A stretch of 12,464 nt of DNA. It comes from an uncultured Pseudomonadota bacterium (lineage in GTDB: Bacteria > Pseudomonadota > Gammaproteobacteria > Burkholderiales > Casimicrobiaceae). The stretch covers positions 1 through 12,464 of the forward strand of contig CALFEY010000067.1 of the NCBI GenBank assembly GCA_937958295.1, read 5' to 3'. Under the pieces are notes generated by a model that did no database searches, had not been told where the DNA came from, and saw nothing but the letters and a program-made list of their open reading frames with translations. Below, one piece after another: positions 1-7,506 of the stretch (within the stretch, counting starts at the first letter, position 1; the number at the start of each line of letters is the position of its first letter). Made by a program: the position numbers and the translations under genes.

Positions 1-1
1 G

Positions 2-427
2 CTGGCCGACTATGCGGGCCAGGTGGTGCTCGTCGTCAACACCGCCTCCAAGTGCGGGTTCACGCCGCAGTTCACCGAGTTGGAGGAGCTCAACCAGCGC
101 TTCGGCGACCGCGGGCTGGTGGTGCTCGGCTTCCCGTGCAACCAGTTCGGCGGCCAGGAGCCTGGCACCGACACCGAGATCGCGCAGTTCTGCGAGCTCA
201 ACTACGGCGTCACGTTTCCGATGTTCGCCAAGGTCGACGTCAATGGCGGCGATGCCGCGCCGGTGTTCAAGTACCTGAAGGCCGAGAAGCCCGGCCTGCT
301 CGGCAGCGAGGCGATCAAGTGGAACTTCACCAAGTTCCTCGTCGATCGCGACGGCAAGGTCGTGCAGCGCTTCGCGCCGAACGACACGCCCGAGTCGATT
401 GCCGGCGACGTCGAGAAAGTCCTCTGA
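2..427 (+). CDS. Glutathione peroxidase family thiol peroxidase (5' partial)
   Basis: The reading frame is open from the window edge and gives 141 residues; the family is usually about 160 long, so roughly 20 N-terminal residues are missing. The family signature is clear: NTASKCGFTPQ carries the peroxidatic Cys (visible residue 18), FPCNQFGGQEPG carries the catalytic Gln (48), and KWNFTKFLVD carries the Trp/Asn pair (107, 108). A further Cys at 64, in QFCELNYGVTFP, sits where bacterial and plant-type enzymes keep the resolving Cys. This suggests a thioredoxin-dependent cytoplasmic enzyme reducing H2O2 and organic hydroperoxides, like E. coli BtuE, rather than a glutathione-specific one; that preference is inferred. 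Its TGA shares one base with the ATG of the next gene, so it appears to head the binding-protein operon. The upstream promoter lies outside the window. Confidence 0.95.
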   Translation: MADYAGQVVLVVNTASKCGFTPQFTELEELNQRFGDRGLVVLGFPCNQFGGQEPGTDTEIAQFCELNYGVTFPMFAKVDVNGGDAAPVFKYLKAEKPGLLGSEAIKWNFTKFLVDRDGKVVQRFAPNDTPESIAGDVEKVL

Positions 428-2244
428 TGAACGCGCTCCCGCGTTCCGCGGCGCGGGCCGCGGCGCTGGCGCTCGGCCTCGCTTTGACCGGGGTGCCCTT
501 GCAGGCGGCCGCGCAGGCCGATCCGAACAAGGTGCTGAAGGTCGCCTTTCTCATCGCGGAGACCGGCTTCGATCCCCAGGCAGCGTCCGACCTGTACTCG
601 AACTACGTCAACCGCGTGATGTTCGATGCGCCATTCCGCTTCGACTACCTCGCGCGCCCGCACAAGGTCGTGCCCAACACCGCGGCGTCGATGCCGGAGT
701 CGTCGAAGGACGGCACCGAGTGGACGATCCGCATCAAGCCGGGCATCCACTTTGCCGACGATCCCGCGTTCAAAGGGGTGAGGCGCGAGCTCACGGCCGC
801 GGACTATGCGTTCTCGTGGAAGCGCATCCTCGATCCGAAGCTGCGCTCGCCGCAGCTCGATCTGTTCGACGGCCGCATCGTGGGCATGGACAAGGTCGTG
901 GCGCGCGCCAGGGAGACCGGCAAGTTCGACTACGACGCGCCGGTGGAAGGCCTGCAGGTGGTCGATCGTTACACGCTGAAGCTCAAGCTCACGGGGCCGT
1001 GGTGGGACCTCGCGGCCGACCTGTGCGGCACGCCGGCATCGGCAGTCGCGCGCGAGGTCGTCGAAGCCTACGGCGACGCCAGTGGCTGGGTGATGGCCAA
1101 TCCCGTGGGCACGGGACCGTATCGACTGAAGGAATGGCGGCGCGGCCAGCGCATCGTGCTCGAGGCCTCGCCCACGTTTCGCGAGATGCGCTATCCGGAG
1201 AGCAGCGACCCGGCCGACAAGGCGCTCGTCGCCCATTTCCGGAACAAGAAGCTGCCGCAGGTGGGGCGCATCGAGATCGCGGTGATCGAGGAAGCGAACC
1301 CGCGTCTGCTCGCCTTCGAGCAGGGGCTGCTCGACTACCTCGAGGTCCCGGTGGACCTCGCCTCCAACGTGCTCACGCCCCAGAACAAGCTGCAGCCGCG
1401 CTTCGCTGCTGCCGGCGTGACGCTCCAGCGCGGCATCCAGCCTGGCATCACGTACACGTTCTTCAACATGGAAGACGCGGTGGTCGGCGGCTATTCCAAG
1501 GAAAAGGTGGCGCTACGTCGCGCGATTGGGATGGCCTACAACGTGGACGAGGAGGCGCGTGTCATCCGGCAGGGCCAGGCCGAATGGGCGTCGCAGCTCG
1601 TGCCGCCCGGGGTGACGGGACACGATCCCAGGTTCACGGGCAACACCAGATACGACATCGAGGGCGCGAAGAAGCTCCTCGATCACTTCGGCTACGTCGA
1701 CCGCGACAAGGACGGCTGGCGCGACCTGCCCGACGGCAAGCCGCTGGTGCTGCGCAAGGGCAGCACGCCGTCCGCGCTCGACCGGCAATACGACGAGCTA
1801 TGGAAGCGCAACATGGCTGCGGTGGGAATCCGCATCGAGTTCGTCACGCAGAAGTGGCCCGACCTCCTCAAGATGGCGCGCAACGGCCAGCTCCCCATGT
1901 GGCAGCTCGGCAATCGCTCCACGAGCACCGAGGGCTACGGTTTCCTCGGCCTGCTCTACGGTCCCAATGCCGGGCTTTCCAACCACGCGCGCTTCAAGCT
2001 CGCCGACTACGACCGCCGCTACGACGAAAGCAAGAAGCTCCCCGACGGCCCGGAGCGGGCGAAGCTCATGCGCGAGATGTCGCAACTGGTCGCGGCCTAC
2101 GCGCCGTGGAAGATCAATGCCTATCGCCACGAGAACGTGCTGGTCTATCCGTGGGTGGTCGGCTACAAGCTCAACGTATTCAACGTTCATCCATGGCTCT
2201 ATCTCGACATCGATCCCAAGGTTGCCCGCAAGGCGGTGCAGTGA
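427..2244 (+). CDS. ABC transporter solute-binding protein, SBP_bac_5 family, paralogue 1
   Basis: This 605-residue exported protein of the OppA/DppA family would capture a peptide-like or other solute in the periplasm and deliver it to an ABC permease. A Sec signal peptide is visible (residues 1-31, hydrophobic core about 11-28, likely cut AQA|DP) with no lipobox Cys. Family landmarks follow in order: AETGFDPQ (45-51), WTIRIKPGI (99-107), ELTAADYAFSWKR (121-133), NPVGTGPYRL (225-234), FNMED (346-350), LRRAIGMAYN (363-372), a DRDKDG acidic loop (425-430) and VYPWVVGY near the C-terminus. It is longer than the usual 500-550 residues. At the position equivalent to the peptide-amine-anchoring Asp of OppA/DppA it has Thr499. 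The ATG overlaps the peroxidase stop by one base and is preceded by GAGAAAG at 413-419. The substrate is unknown; the family call is secure. Confidence 0.93.
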   Translation: MNALPRSAARAAALALGLALTGVPLQAAAQADPNKVLKVAFLIAETGFDPQAASDLYSNYVNRVMFDAPFRFDYLARPHKVVPNTAASMPESSKDGTEWTIRIKPGIHFADDPAFKGVRRELTAADYAFSWKRILDPKLRSPQLDLFDGRIVGMDKVVARARETGKFDYDAPVEGLQVVDRYTLKLKLTGPWWDLAADLCGTPASAVAREVVEAYGDASGWVMANPVGTGPYRLKEWRRGQRIVLEASPTFREMRYPESSDPADKALVAHFRNKKLPQVGRIEIAVIEEANPRLLAFEQGLLDYLEVPVDLASNVLTPQNKLQPRFAAAGVTLQRGIQPGITYTFFNMEDAVVGGYSKEKVALRRAIGMAYNVDEEARVIRQGQAEWASQLVPPGVTGHDPRFTGNTRYDIEGAKKLLDHFGYVDRDKDGWRDLPDGKPLVLRKGSTPSALDRQYDELWKRNMAAVGIRIEFVTQKWPDLLKMARNGQLPMWQLGNRSTSTEGYGFLGLLYGPNAGLSNHARFKLADYDRRYDESKKLPDGPERAKLMREMSQLVAAYAPWKINAYRHENVLVYPWVVGYKLNVFNVHPWLYLDIDPKVARKAVQ

Positions 2245-2246
2245 TG
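2227..2246 (+). promoter_or_regulatory. Coupling junction paralogue 1/2 with embedded ribosome-binding site
   Basis: The segment CGCAAGGCGGTGCA (2227-2240) encodes the C-terminal residues of paralogue 1 and also supplies AAGG as a Shine-Dalgarno match for paralogue 2. The same 14 bases recur at 4053-4066 before paralogue 3. Stop and start share one base (TGATG), which implies translational coupling. Confidence 0.6.
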
Positions 2247-4070
2247 ACCTCCCGTTTGCTGCGCGCTCTCGCCCTCGCGGTGACTTCCATCGCCGCGGTA
2301 GCGGGCCTTGCGCTGGCCTTCTCGCCGCTGGCCCAGGCGCAAGCCGATCCCAGGAAGGTGCTGCGCGTCACCTTGCGCGCCGCCGAGACGGGCTTCGATC
2401 CGCAGGCCTTCAGCGATCTGTACTCGAGCTACGTCGTGCGCGGGATCTTCGATCCCTTGTTCAGCTACGACTACCGGGCCCGGCCGCACCAGGTCGTTCC
2501 CAACACTGCGGCCGCCATTCCGGAGTCGAAGGACGGCAAGGAGTGGACGATCCGCATCAAGCCGGGCATCTACTTCGCCGACGATCCCGCCTTCAAGGGC
2601 AAGAAGCGCGAGCTCACGGCTGCGGACTACGTCTTCTCCTGGAAGCGCCTGGTCGATCCGAAGATGCGCGCGCCCAACCTGGAGGTCTTCGACGGCAAGG
2701 TCGTGGGCATGGAGAAGGTGCTGGAGAAGGCCAAGGCCACCGGCAAGTTCGATTACGACATGCCGGTAGAAGGCATGCAGGCCGTCGACAAGTACACGAT
2801 CAAGCTGAAGCTCAACTACCCCTGGTGGGACATCCTGGCCGACCTGACTTCCGTCGCCACAGCAGCGGTCGCGCGCGAGGTCGTGGAGACGTACGGCGAC
2901 ACCAGCGGCTGGGTCATGGCCAACCCCGTCGGCACCGGCCCCTACCGGCTCACGCAATGGGTGCGCGCGCAGAAGATCGTGCTCGAGGCAAATCCGTCGT
3001 TCCGCGGCCTGCCGTACGTCGAGAGCAACGACCCCGCCGATCGCGAGCTCAATGCGCGCTTCAAGGGCAAGGTCTTCCCGCTGATCGGCAAGGTGGAGTT
3101 GTACGTGCTCGAGGAATCGCAGCCCCGCGTGCTGTCCTTCGAGAAGGCCGACGTCGACTACCTCGACATCCCCACGGACTTCGTGCCCAAGGTCATCACG
3201 CCGGACGGCAAGCTCACGCCGCGCTTCGCCGCCGCGGGTGTGGTGCTCGAGCGCGGGCTGCAGCCGTCGATCGTCTATTCGTACTTCAACATGGAGGACC
3301 CGGTCGTTGGCGGGTACACCAAGGAGAAGATCGCGTTGCGCCGTGCCATCGGCATGGCCTACAACGTGGACGAGGAGATCCGCGTGATCCGGCAGAACCA
3401 GGGCCAGCCGGCGCTCATGCCGTCGCCGCCGGGGACGACGGGCTTCGATCCCAAGTTCGTTCCCGTGGGGGGCGGCTTCGACCCGGAAGGGGCCAAGGCG
3501 CTGCTCGATCGCTTCGGGTACAAGGACCGCGACGGCGACGGCTTCCGCGAGCTTCCCGACGGCAAGCCCATGGTCCTCAAGCGTGGCACCTCGCCGTCGG
3601 CGCTGGAGCGGCAGTACGACGAGCTGTGGCAGCGGAACATGGCGGCGGTGGGCATCAAGATGGAGATGGTCACGCAGAAATGGCCCGACCTCCTCAAGAT
3701 GGCGCGCGGCGGCCAGCTGCAGATATGGCAGCTGGCCAACACGGCCTCCACCACCGAGGGCCTGGGCGTATACGGCCTGCTGTACGGGCCCAACGCTAGC
3801 CTCGCCAACCTCGCGCGCTTCAAGCTGCCCGAGTTCGACAAGCTCTACGAGGATGCCAAGCGAGTCCCCAACGGCCCCGAGCGCAACAAGATGATCGGCG
3901 AGCTCGCGCGCATGGTGGCGGCCTACGCACCCTGGAAAATCACGGCGTATCGCATCGAGAACATCACCGTCTATCCGTGGGTGGTCGGGTTCAAGTACAA
4001 CCCGTTCAACCAGCATCCCTGGCAGCACCTCGATATCGACCTCACCAAGCCACGCAAGGCGGTGCAATGA
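2244..4070 (+). CDS. ABC transporter solute-binding protein, SBP_bac_5 family, paralogue 2
   Basis: This 608-residue exported binding protein is a close tandem copy of the preceding gene; most positions match by eye over the whole length, including the C-terminal RKAVQ. The signal peptide spans about residues 1-34 (cut AQA|DP) and has no lipobox. It keeps AETGFDPQ, KPGIYFADDPAFKG, NPVGTGPYRL, FNMEDPVVGGY, an acidic DRDGDG loop (428-433) and VYPWVVGF. The position equivalent to the OppA/DppA peptide-amine Asp is Ser502, in LANTASTTEG. The ATG at 2244 overlaps the previous stop by one base. An in-frame GTG at 2241 sits exactly where the third copy's ATG sits relative to the shared ribosome-binding segment, so it could serve as the start instead. 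Ligand unknown. The duplication from paralogue 1 looks more recent than the split from paralogue 3. Confidence 0.93.
   Translation: MTSRLLRALALAVTSIAAVAGLALAFSPLAQAQADPRKVLRVTLRAAETGFDPQAFSDLYSSYVVRGIFDPLFSYDYRARPHQVVPNTAAAIPESKDGKEWTIRIKPGIYFADDPAFKGKKRELTAADYVFSWKRLVDPKMRAPNLEVFDGKVVGMEKVLEKAKATGKFDYDMPVEGMQAVDKYTIKLKLNYPWWDILADLTSVATAAVAREVVETYGDTSGWVMANPVGTGPYRLTQWVRAQKIVLEANPSFRGLPYVESNDPADRELNARFKGKVFPLIGKVELYVLEESQPRVLSFEKADVDYLDIPTDFVPKVITPDGKLTPRFAAAGVVLERGLQPSIVYSYFNMEDPVVGGYTKEKIALRRAIGMAYNVDEEIRVIRQNQGQPALMPSPPGTTGFDPKFVPVGGGFDPEGAKALLDRFGYKDRDGDGFRELPDGKPMVLKRGTSPSALERQYDELWQRNMAAVGIKMEMVTQKWPDLLKMARGGQLQIWQLANTASTTEGLGVYGLLYGPNASLANLARFKLPEFDKLYEDAKRVPNGPERNKMIGELARMVAAYAPWKITAYRIENITVYPWVVGFKYNPFNQHPWQHLDIDLTKPRKAVQ
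4053..4070 (+). promoter_or_regulatory. Coupling junction paralogue 2/3 with embedded ribosome-binding site
   Basis: This is the second copy of CGCAAGGCGGTGCA, placed directly before ATGA, where start and stop overlap by four bases. AAGG at 4056-4059 lies 7 bases before the ATG. It marks the end of the repeated gene unit and probably couples translation of paralogue 3 to paralogue 2. Confidence 0.6.
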
Positions 4071-5914
4071 GCTCGATCCTGCAGGTGGCGCGCAAGGTCG
4101 CCAGCGCCAGCGCGCTGGCGCTGGGGTTGGCCGCCGTCGCCACGGCGGTGGCGCAGGCGCCCGTGAAGGGCGCCACCAGCCGCGCCGATCCCACCAAGGT
4201 GCTGCGCACCGCCATCATCATCGCCGAGACCGGCTTCGATCCGCAGGCCGCGCAGGACCTGTACTCGAACACGATGAACGCCGCGATCTTCGACGCGCTG
4301 TACCAATACGACTACCTCGCGCGTCCGCACCGGATCGTCCCGCGCGTGGCCGACGGCATGCCGGTGATCTCAGCCGATGGCCTCACCTGGACGATCAAGG
4401 TGAAGAAGGGGGTCTACTTCGCCGACGACCCGGCCTTCAAGGGCGTCAAGCGCGAGCTCACGGCGCACGACTTCGTCTATTCGTTCAAGCGCCTCGTCGA
4501 CCCGAAGATGCGCTCGCCCAATGCCTTCCTCATCAACGGCATGTTCGCGGGGCTCGACGATGCGCTCGCGGCCGCCAAGCCGGGCGGTAAGCTCGACTAC
4601 GACAAGGAGATCGAGGGCCTGCGCGCTGTCGATCGCTACACGCTCCAGTTGAAGCTCGCGCGGCCGGACTATACCTTCCTGCCCAAGCTCACGGCCACGC
4701 AAACGGCGGCGGTGGCGCGCGAGGTGATCGAGGCCTACGGCGACGGCAGCGGATGGGCAATGGCCAACCCGGTGGGCACTGGCGCGTACAGGCTGAAGGA
4801 GTGGCGGCGCGCGCAGCGCATCGTGCTGGAGGCCAACCCCAACTATCGCGACGAGACCTTCCCCGAGCTACCGCCCAACGCCGACGCCACGGCGAAGGCT
4901 GCCTACGACGCAATGAAGGGCAAGAAGCTCCCGCAGATCGGGCGCATCGAAGTGGCGGTGATCGAGGAATCGAACCCGCGCCTGCTCGCCTTCAACGGCA
5001 ACGAGCTCGACCTCGTGGACGTGCCGCGCGACCTCGTCTCGCGGGTGCTCGACGAGCGCAACCAGCTCATGCCCGCGTACGCCAAGGAGGGCGTGACACT
5101 CCAGCGCAGCGAGGAAGCCGGCCTCGCCTTCTTCGCGTACTTCAACATGAACGATCCGGTGGTGGGCGGCTACACCCCGGAAAAGGTGGCGCTGCGGCGG
5201 GCGATCCTCATGGGCTACCACCCCGCCGATCTGATCCGCGTGGGCCTCCAGGGCCAGGGCCGCGTGGCCACGCAACCCATTCCCCCCGTGGTGCCCGGGC
5301 ACGTCGCCGGCATCAAGAACAGCACGCCCTATGATCCCGCGACGGCGCGTGCGCTCCTGGACAAGTTCGGCTACAAGGATCGCGACGGCGACGGCTTCCG
5401 CGAGATGCCCGACGGCAAGCCGCTCACGCTCTCGATGGGCAGCGCGCCGACGGGCGAGGACCGCATCCGCGATGAGCTGTGGCTGAAGAACATGCGCGAG
5501 ATCGGCGTGCGCATCGAGTTCCAGCAGCAGAAGTGGCCGGATCTGCTCAAGATGGCGCGCGCCGGCCAGCTGCAGATGTGGAGGGTGGGCTGGACGGCCG
5601 ACTCCGCCGACTCGTACATGGAGCTGGGCTACGGCCCGAGCGGCGGCCAGACCAACCTCGCGTTCTTCAAGAATGCGGAGTACGACGACCTGTTCCGCAA
5701 GTCGCGCGCGCTGCGCCTCGACGGCGAGCGCGACAAGCTCTACGCCCGCATGACCGAGATCCTCAACGCCTATGCGCCCCTGGGGGGCGGCATCTATCGC
5801 ATCGAGAACACGATCGCCAAGCCGTGGGTGCAGGGATACAAGAAGGATGCCTTCCGCGGCACGTTCTTTCGCTATCTGGACATCGACGCCGCGCGCCTGA
5901 AGGCGGGGCGCTAG
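4067..5914 (+). CDS. ABC transporter solute-binding protein, SBP_bac_5 family, paralogue 3
   Basis: This 615-residue exported binding protein is the most divergent of the three copies. Its signal peptide ends near AQA (residue 31) and is followed by a short linker, absent from the other two, before the common ADPTKVLR start. Family landmarks AETGFDPQ, YFADDPAFKG, NPVGTGAYRL, FNMNDPVVGGY and DRDGDG (438-443) are present. Unlike its siblings it has the canonical pocket segment GWTADSADSY with Asp512 at the position that binds the peptide amino terminus in OppA/DppA, and a canonical NAEYDDLF segment after it. A peptide ligand is therefore more plausible here; this is inference. The ATG overlaps the previous stop by four bases (ATGA), with AAGG at 4056-4059 as ribosome-binding site. 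No transporter permease or ATPase follows; the next gene is convergent. Confidence 0.93.
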   Translation: MSSILQVARKVASASALALGLAAVATAVAQAPVKGATSRADPTKVLRTAIIIAETGFDPQAAQDLYSNTMNAAIFDALYQYDYLARPHRIVPRVADGMPVISADGLTWTIKVKKGVYFADDPAFKGVKRELTAHDFVYSFKRLVDPKMRSPNAFLINGMFAGLDDALAAAKPGGKLDYDKEIEGLRAVDRYTLQLKLARPDYTFLPKLTATQTAAVAREVIEAYGDGSGWAMANPVGTGAYRLKEWRRAQRIVLEANPNYRDETFPELPPNADATAKAAYDAMKGKKLPQIGRIEVAVIEESNPRLLAFNGNELDLVDVPRDLVSRVLDERNQLMPAYAKEGVTLQRSEEAGLAFFAYFNMNDPVVGGYTPEKVALRRAILMGYHPADLIRVGLQGQGRVATQPIPPVVPGHVAGIKNSTPYDPATARALLDKFGYKDRDGDGFREMPDGKPLTLSMGSAPTGEDRIRDELWLKNMREIGVRIEFQQQKWPDLLKMARAGQLQMWRVGWTADSADSYMELGYGPSGGQTNLAFFKNAEYDDLFRKSRALRLDGERDKLYARMTEILNAYAPLGGGIYRIENTIAKPWVQGYKKDAFRGTFFRYLDIDAARLKAGR

Positions 5915-5933
5915 GACTGTGCTGCACGCAGGA

Positions 5934-5948
5934 CGCGCGACCCGCGCG
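5934..5948. terminator. Small hairpin between convergent genes (weak terminator candidate)
   Basis: CGCGCG, a 3-base loop ACC, then CGCGCG lies in the 45-base space between the stop of paralogue 3 and the stop of the serine hydrolase. The 6-bp stem could help end transcription from either side, but there is no T-tract on either strand, and CG-repeat stems arise by chance in DNA of this composition. Confidence 0.2.
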
Positions 5949-5959
5949 CAAGGACGCGG

Positions 5960-7114
5960 CTATGCCGCCCGCCATTGCGGCACGCTGCGCGCGACCTCCC
6001 AGAGCATGGCGTCGAGGCGGCCCGCGGCGGTGTCGGACTTGGGCTGCGAGTTGCACGCGGCGGCCCAGCTCATCCCGCTCTTCGTGTGCACCATGAGGCT
6101 CATGGTGCCGGGAAGGGCGCCGTTGTGCCAGGCGTTGCCCTCGCGATTCACCGCGAGCCCGCAGGCGTAACCGGGATTGGCCTGCGTGCCGGTAGTCATG
6201 GTGCGCAGGCTGTCGGCGGACACGATCGGCGGCGTGCCCGCGTTGTCCTGCGGCGAGAAGAGGCAGGCAAGAAAGCGTGCCTGGTCGTGCGCGGTGCCGA
6301 TCCAGCCGCCGTGCGAGTCCATGCGTGCGACCGGGAATCCATACGGATTGCCGTTGCCCTGCCCGTAGTAACGCACCTCGTTCGGCGCGGGCGTCTTCAC
6401 CCCGATGCGCATGTCGGTGATGCTCGCCGGACGCATCACGTGCTGGCGCACGAACGATGCGTAGGGCTGTCCGCCCACCTGCTCGATCACCCGGCCGAGC
6501 ACGCAGTAGCCGAAGTTGCTGTATGCATACTTGGTGCCGGGGGGGGTCTGCAGGCGGTGCGTGCGCAACGTCCAGCGGATGAGGGCGTCGTGGTCCATGC
6601 CAGGCTGCTGGAACATGGGATCGTTGCCGTCGTTGCTCCAGCCGCCTTCGGTGTGCGTGAGGAGCTCGTGGATCGTGATGGCGTGCAGCCAGTCGCGCTG
6701 GGCGCCGATCGCGGCGTATTGGCGCAGGACGCCATCGGGCGCGAACACGCGATCCTGTACGGAGAGGCGGCCCGACTGCACGAGCAGGAAGATGGCCGCC
6801 GACGTGAATGCCTTCGAGTTGCTTGCGATGCGGAACAGGCTGTCCGCGCGCACGGCTACCCGCGGCTGACGATCGGCCAGGCCGAACGTGCCGACGTAGA
6901 GCGTGCGCTCCCCGCGCACGAAAGCCACCTGCATGCCGGGGATGTCGAACTGCTGCATGAAGGCCCGGACGAGAGGCTCGGCCCGGGGCGGCGCTTCCGC
7001 CGGCGCCTGCTGCGCGTGCGGGCGAAGCGCAAAGCCGCCGCCCGCCAGCGCCGCCGTTGTGTGCAAGCCGCGGGCGATGAAGGCGCGGCGCCCGCGCGGG
7101 TCATTCGACGTCAT
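5960..7114 (-). CDS. Serine hydrolase, class C beta-lactamase/penicillin-binding-protein-like family, Tat-exported
   Basis: This 384-residue protein carries the three motifs of the serine beta-lactamase-like fold: SNSK (98-101, nucleophile Ser98 and Lys101, within RIASNSKAF), YSN (198-200) and HNG (330-332) in place of KTG. Such proteins act as esterases, D-amino-acid peptidases or peptidoglycan-related hydrolases more often than as true beta-lactamases, and HNG in place of KTG favours an esterase/peptidase role; the substrate cannot be read from sequence. The N-terminus has a twin-arginine motif (RRAFI, 9-13), a hydrophobic stretch to about residue 30 and a likely cut after PHA (32-34), so it is predicted to be exported folded through Tat. 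The frame stays open upstream, but the Tat signal fixes the start at 7114. It converges with the binding-protein operon and diverges from the MFS gene. Confidence 0.9.
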   Translation of the reverse strand: MTSNDPRGRRAFIARGLHTTAALAGGGFALRPHAQQAPAEAPPRAEPLVRAFMQQFDIPGMQVAFVRGERTLYVGTFGLADRQPRVAVRADSLFRIASNSKAFTSAAIFLLVQSGRLSVQDRVFAPDGVLRQYAAIGAQRDWLHAITIHELLTHTEGGWSNDGNDPMFQQPGMDHDALIRWTLRTHRLQTPPGTKYAYSNFGYCVLGRVIEQVGGQPYASFVRQHVMRPASITDMRIGVKTPAPNEVRYYGQGNGNPYGFPVARMDSHGGWIGTAHDQARFLACLFSPQDNAGTPPIVSADSLRTMTTGTQANPGYACGLAVNREGNAWHNGALPGTMSLMVHTKSGMSWAAACNSQPKSDTAAGRLDAMLWEVARSVPQWRAA

Positions 7115-7142
7115 GGGTGTCGTGAAGAAGAGACGGAACCCG

Positions 7143-7148
7143 ATTCTA
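7143..7148 (-). promoter_or_regulatory. Candidate -10 element for the serine hydrolase gene
   Basis: Read on the minus strand this is TAGAAT, ending 28 bases before the ATG at 7114. No convincing -35 hexamer lies 16-18 bases upstream. Support comes from the same hexamer recurring before two other genes in this window. Confidence 0.35.
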
Positions 7149-7225
7149 AGCGGCCTCGCGGACCCCGAGCGTGGTAGGCATGCGACAGACCCTGCATTGC
7201 GCGGGACGAATGGCAGGGCGCGGCG

Positions 7226-7255
7226 TTGTCCCGGCCACGCGCGCCGGCATAAAAT
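7226..7255 (+). promoter_or_regulatory. Candidate sigma70 promoter, TTGTCC-N18-TAAAAT
   Basis: TTGTCC at 7226-7231 and TAAAAT at 7250-7255 are separated by 18 bases. The -10 lies in GCATAAAATGC, an A/T island in GC-rich DNA. If used, it would produce a leader of more than 300 bases before the MFS start at 7597, containing the small ORF and the hairpin. Confidence 0.4.
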
Positions 7256-7472
7256 GCAATCCTTCGTTCGCGCACTGCGCGAGCCACCGACCGACCCCCC
7301 ACACCGTTCCCACGCCCCACCGCCCATGAGCCGATCCCTGCACCGTCGCATCGCCGCCTCGCTGCCCGCGCCCGCCGCGCGCGCTGCCATGGCGTCGCCG
7401 CGGCGAGGCAAGGACATTGGCAAGGGCGCCCGCGGTGTCGAACGCGGCGTCATTGTGAAGTAAACGCTCCGT

Positions 7473-7506
7473 CGGAATTTCCCGCCGGTGCGCGGCGGGA
7501 AATCCG
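7473..7506 (+). promoter_or_regulatory. Strong 14-bp hairpin in the MFS leader
   Basis: ATTTCCCGCCG (7477-7487), loop GTGCG, and CGGCGGGAAAT (7493-7503) form a perfect 11-bp stem; CGG (7473-7475) and CCG (7504-7506) add three pairs across one bulged A. It begins 10 bases after the TAA of the possible small ORF and ends 90 bases before the MFS start. There is no T-tract on either strand, so it may be an attenuator, an RNA-stability element or a protein-binding palindrome rather than a simple terminator. Confidence 0.5.

Noticed and set aside
2199..4067. A long open frame on the minus strand opposite paralogue 2 (and a similar one opposite paralogue 1 at 202-1236).
   Set aside because: These are antisense shadows produced by high GC and strong codon bias; their translations are Arg/His/Val rich with no family motif, while the plus strand encodes clear proteins.
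7115..7453. An upstream extension of the serine hydrolase frame adding 113 residues.
   Set aside because: It would bury the Tat signal (RRAFI) inside the protein, and its sequence is low-complexity Arg/Gly/Ala with no homology I recognise.
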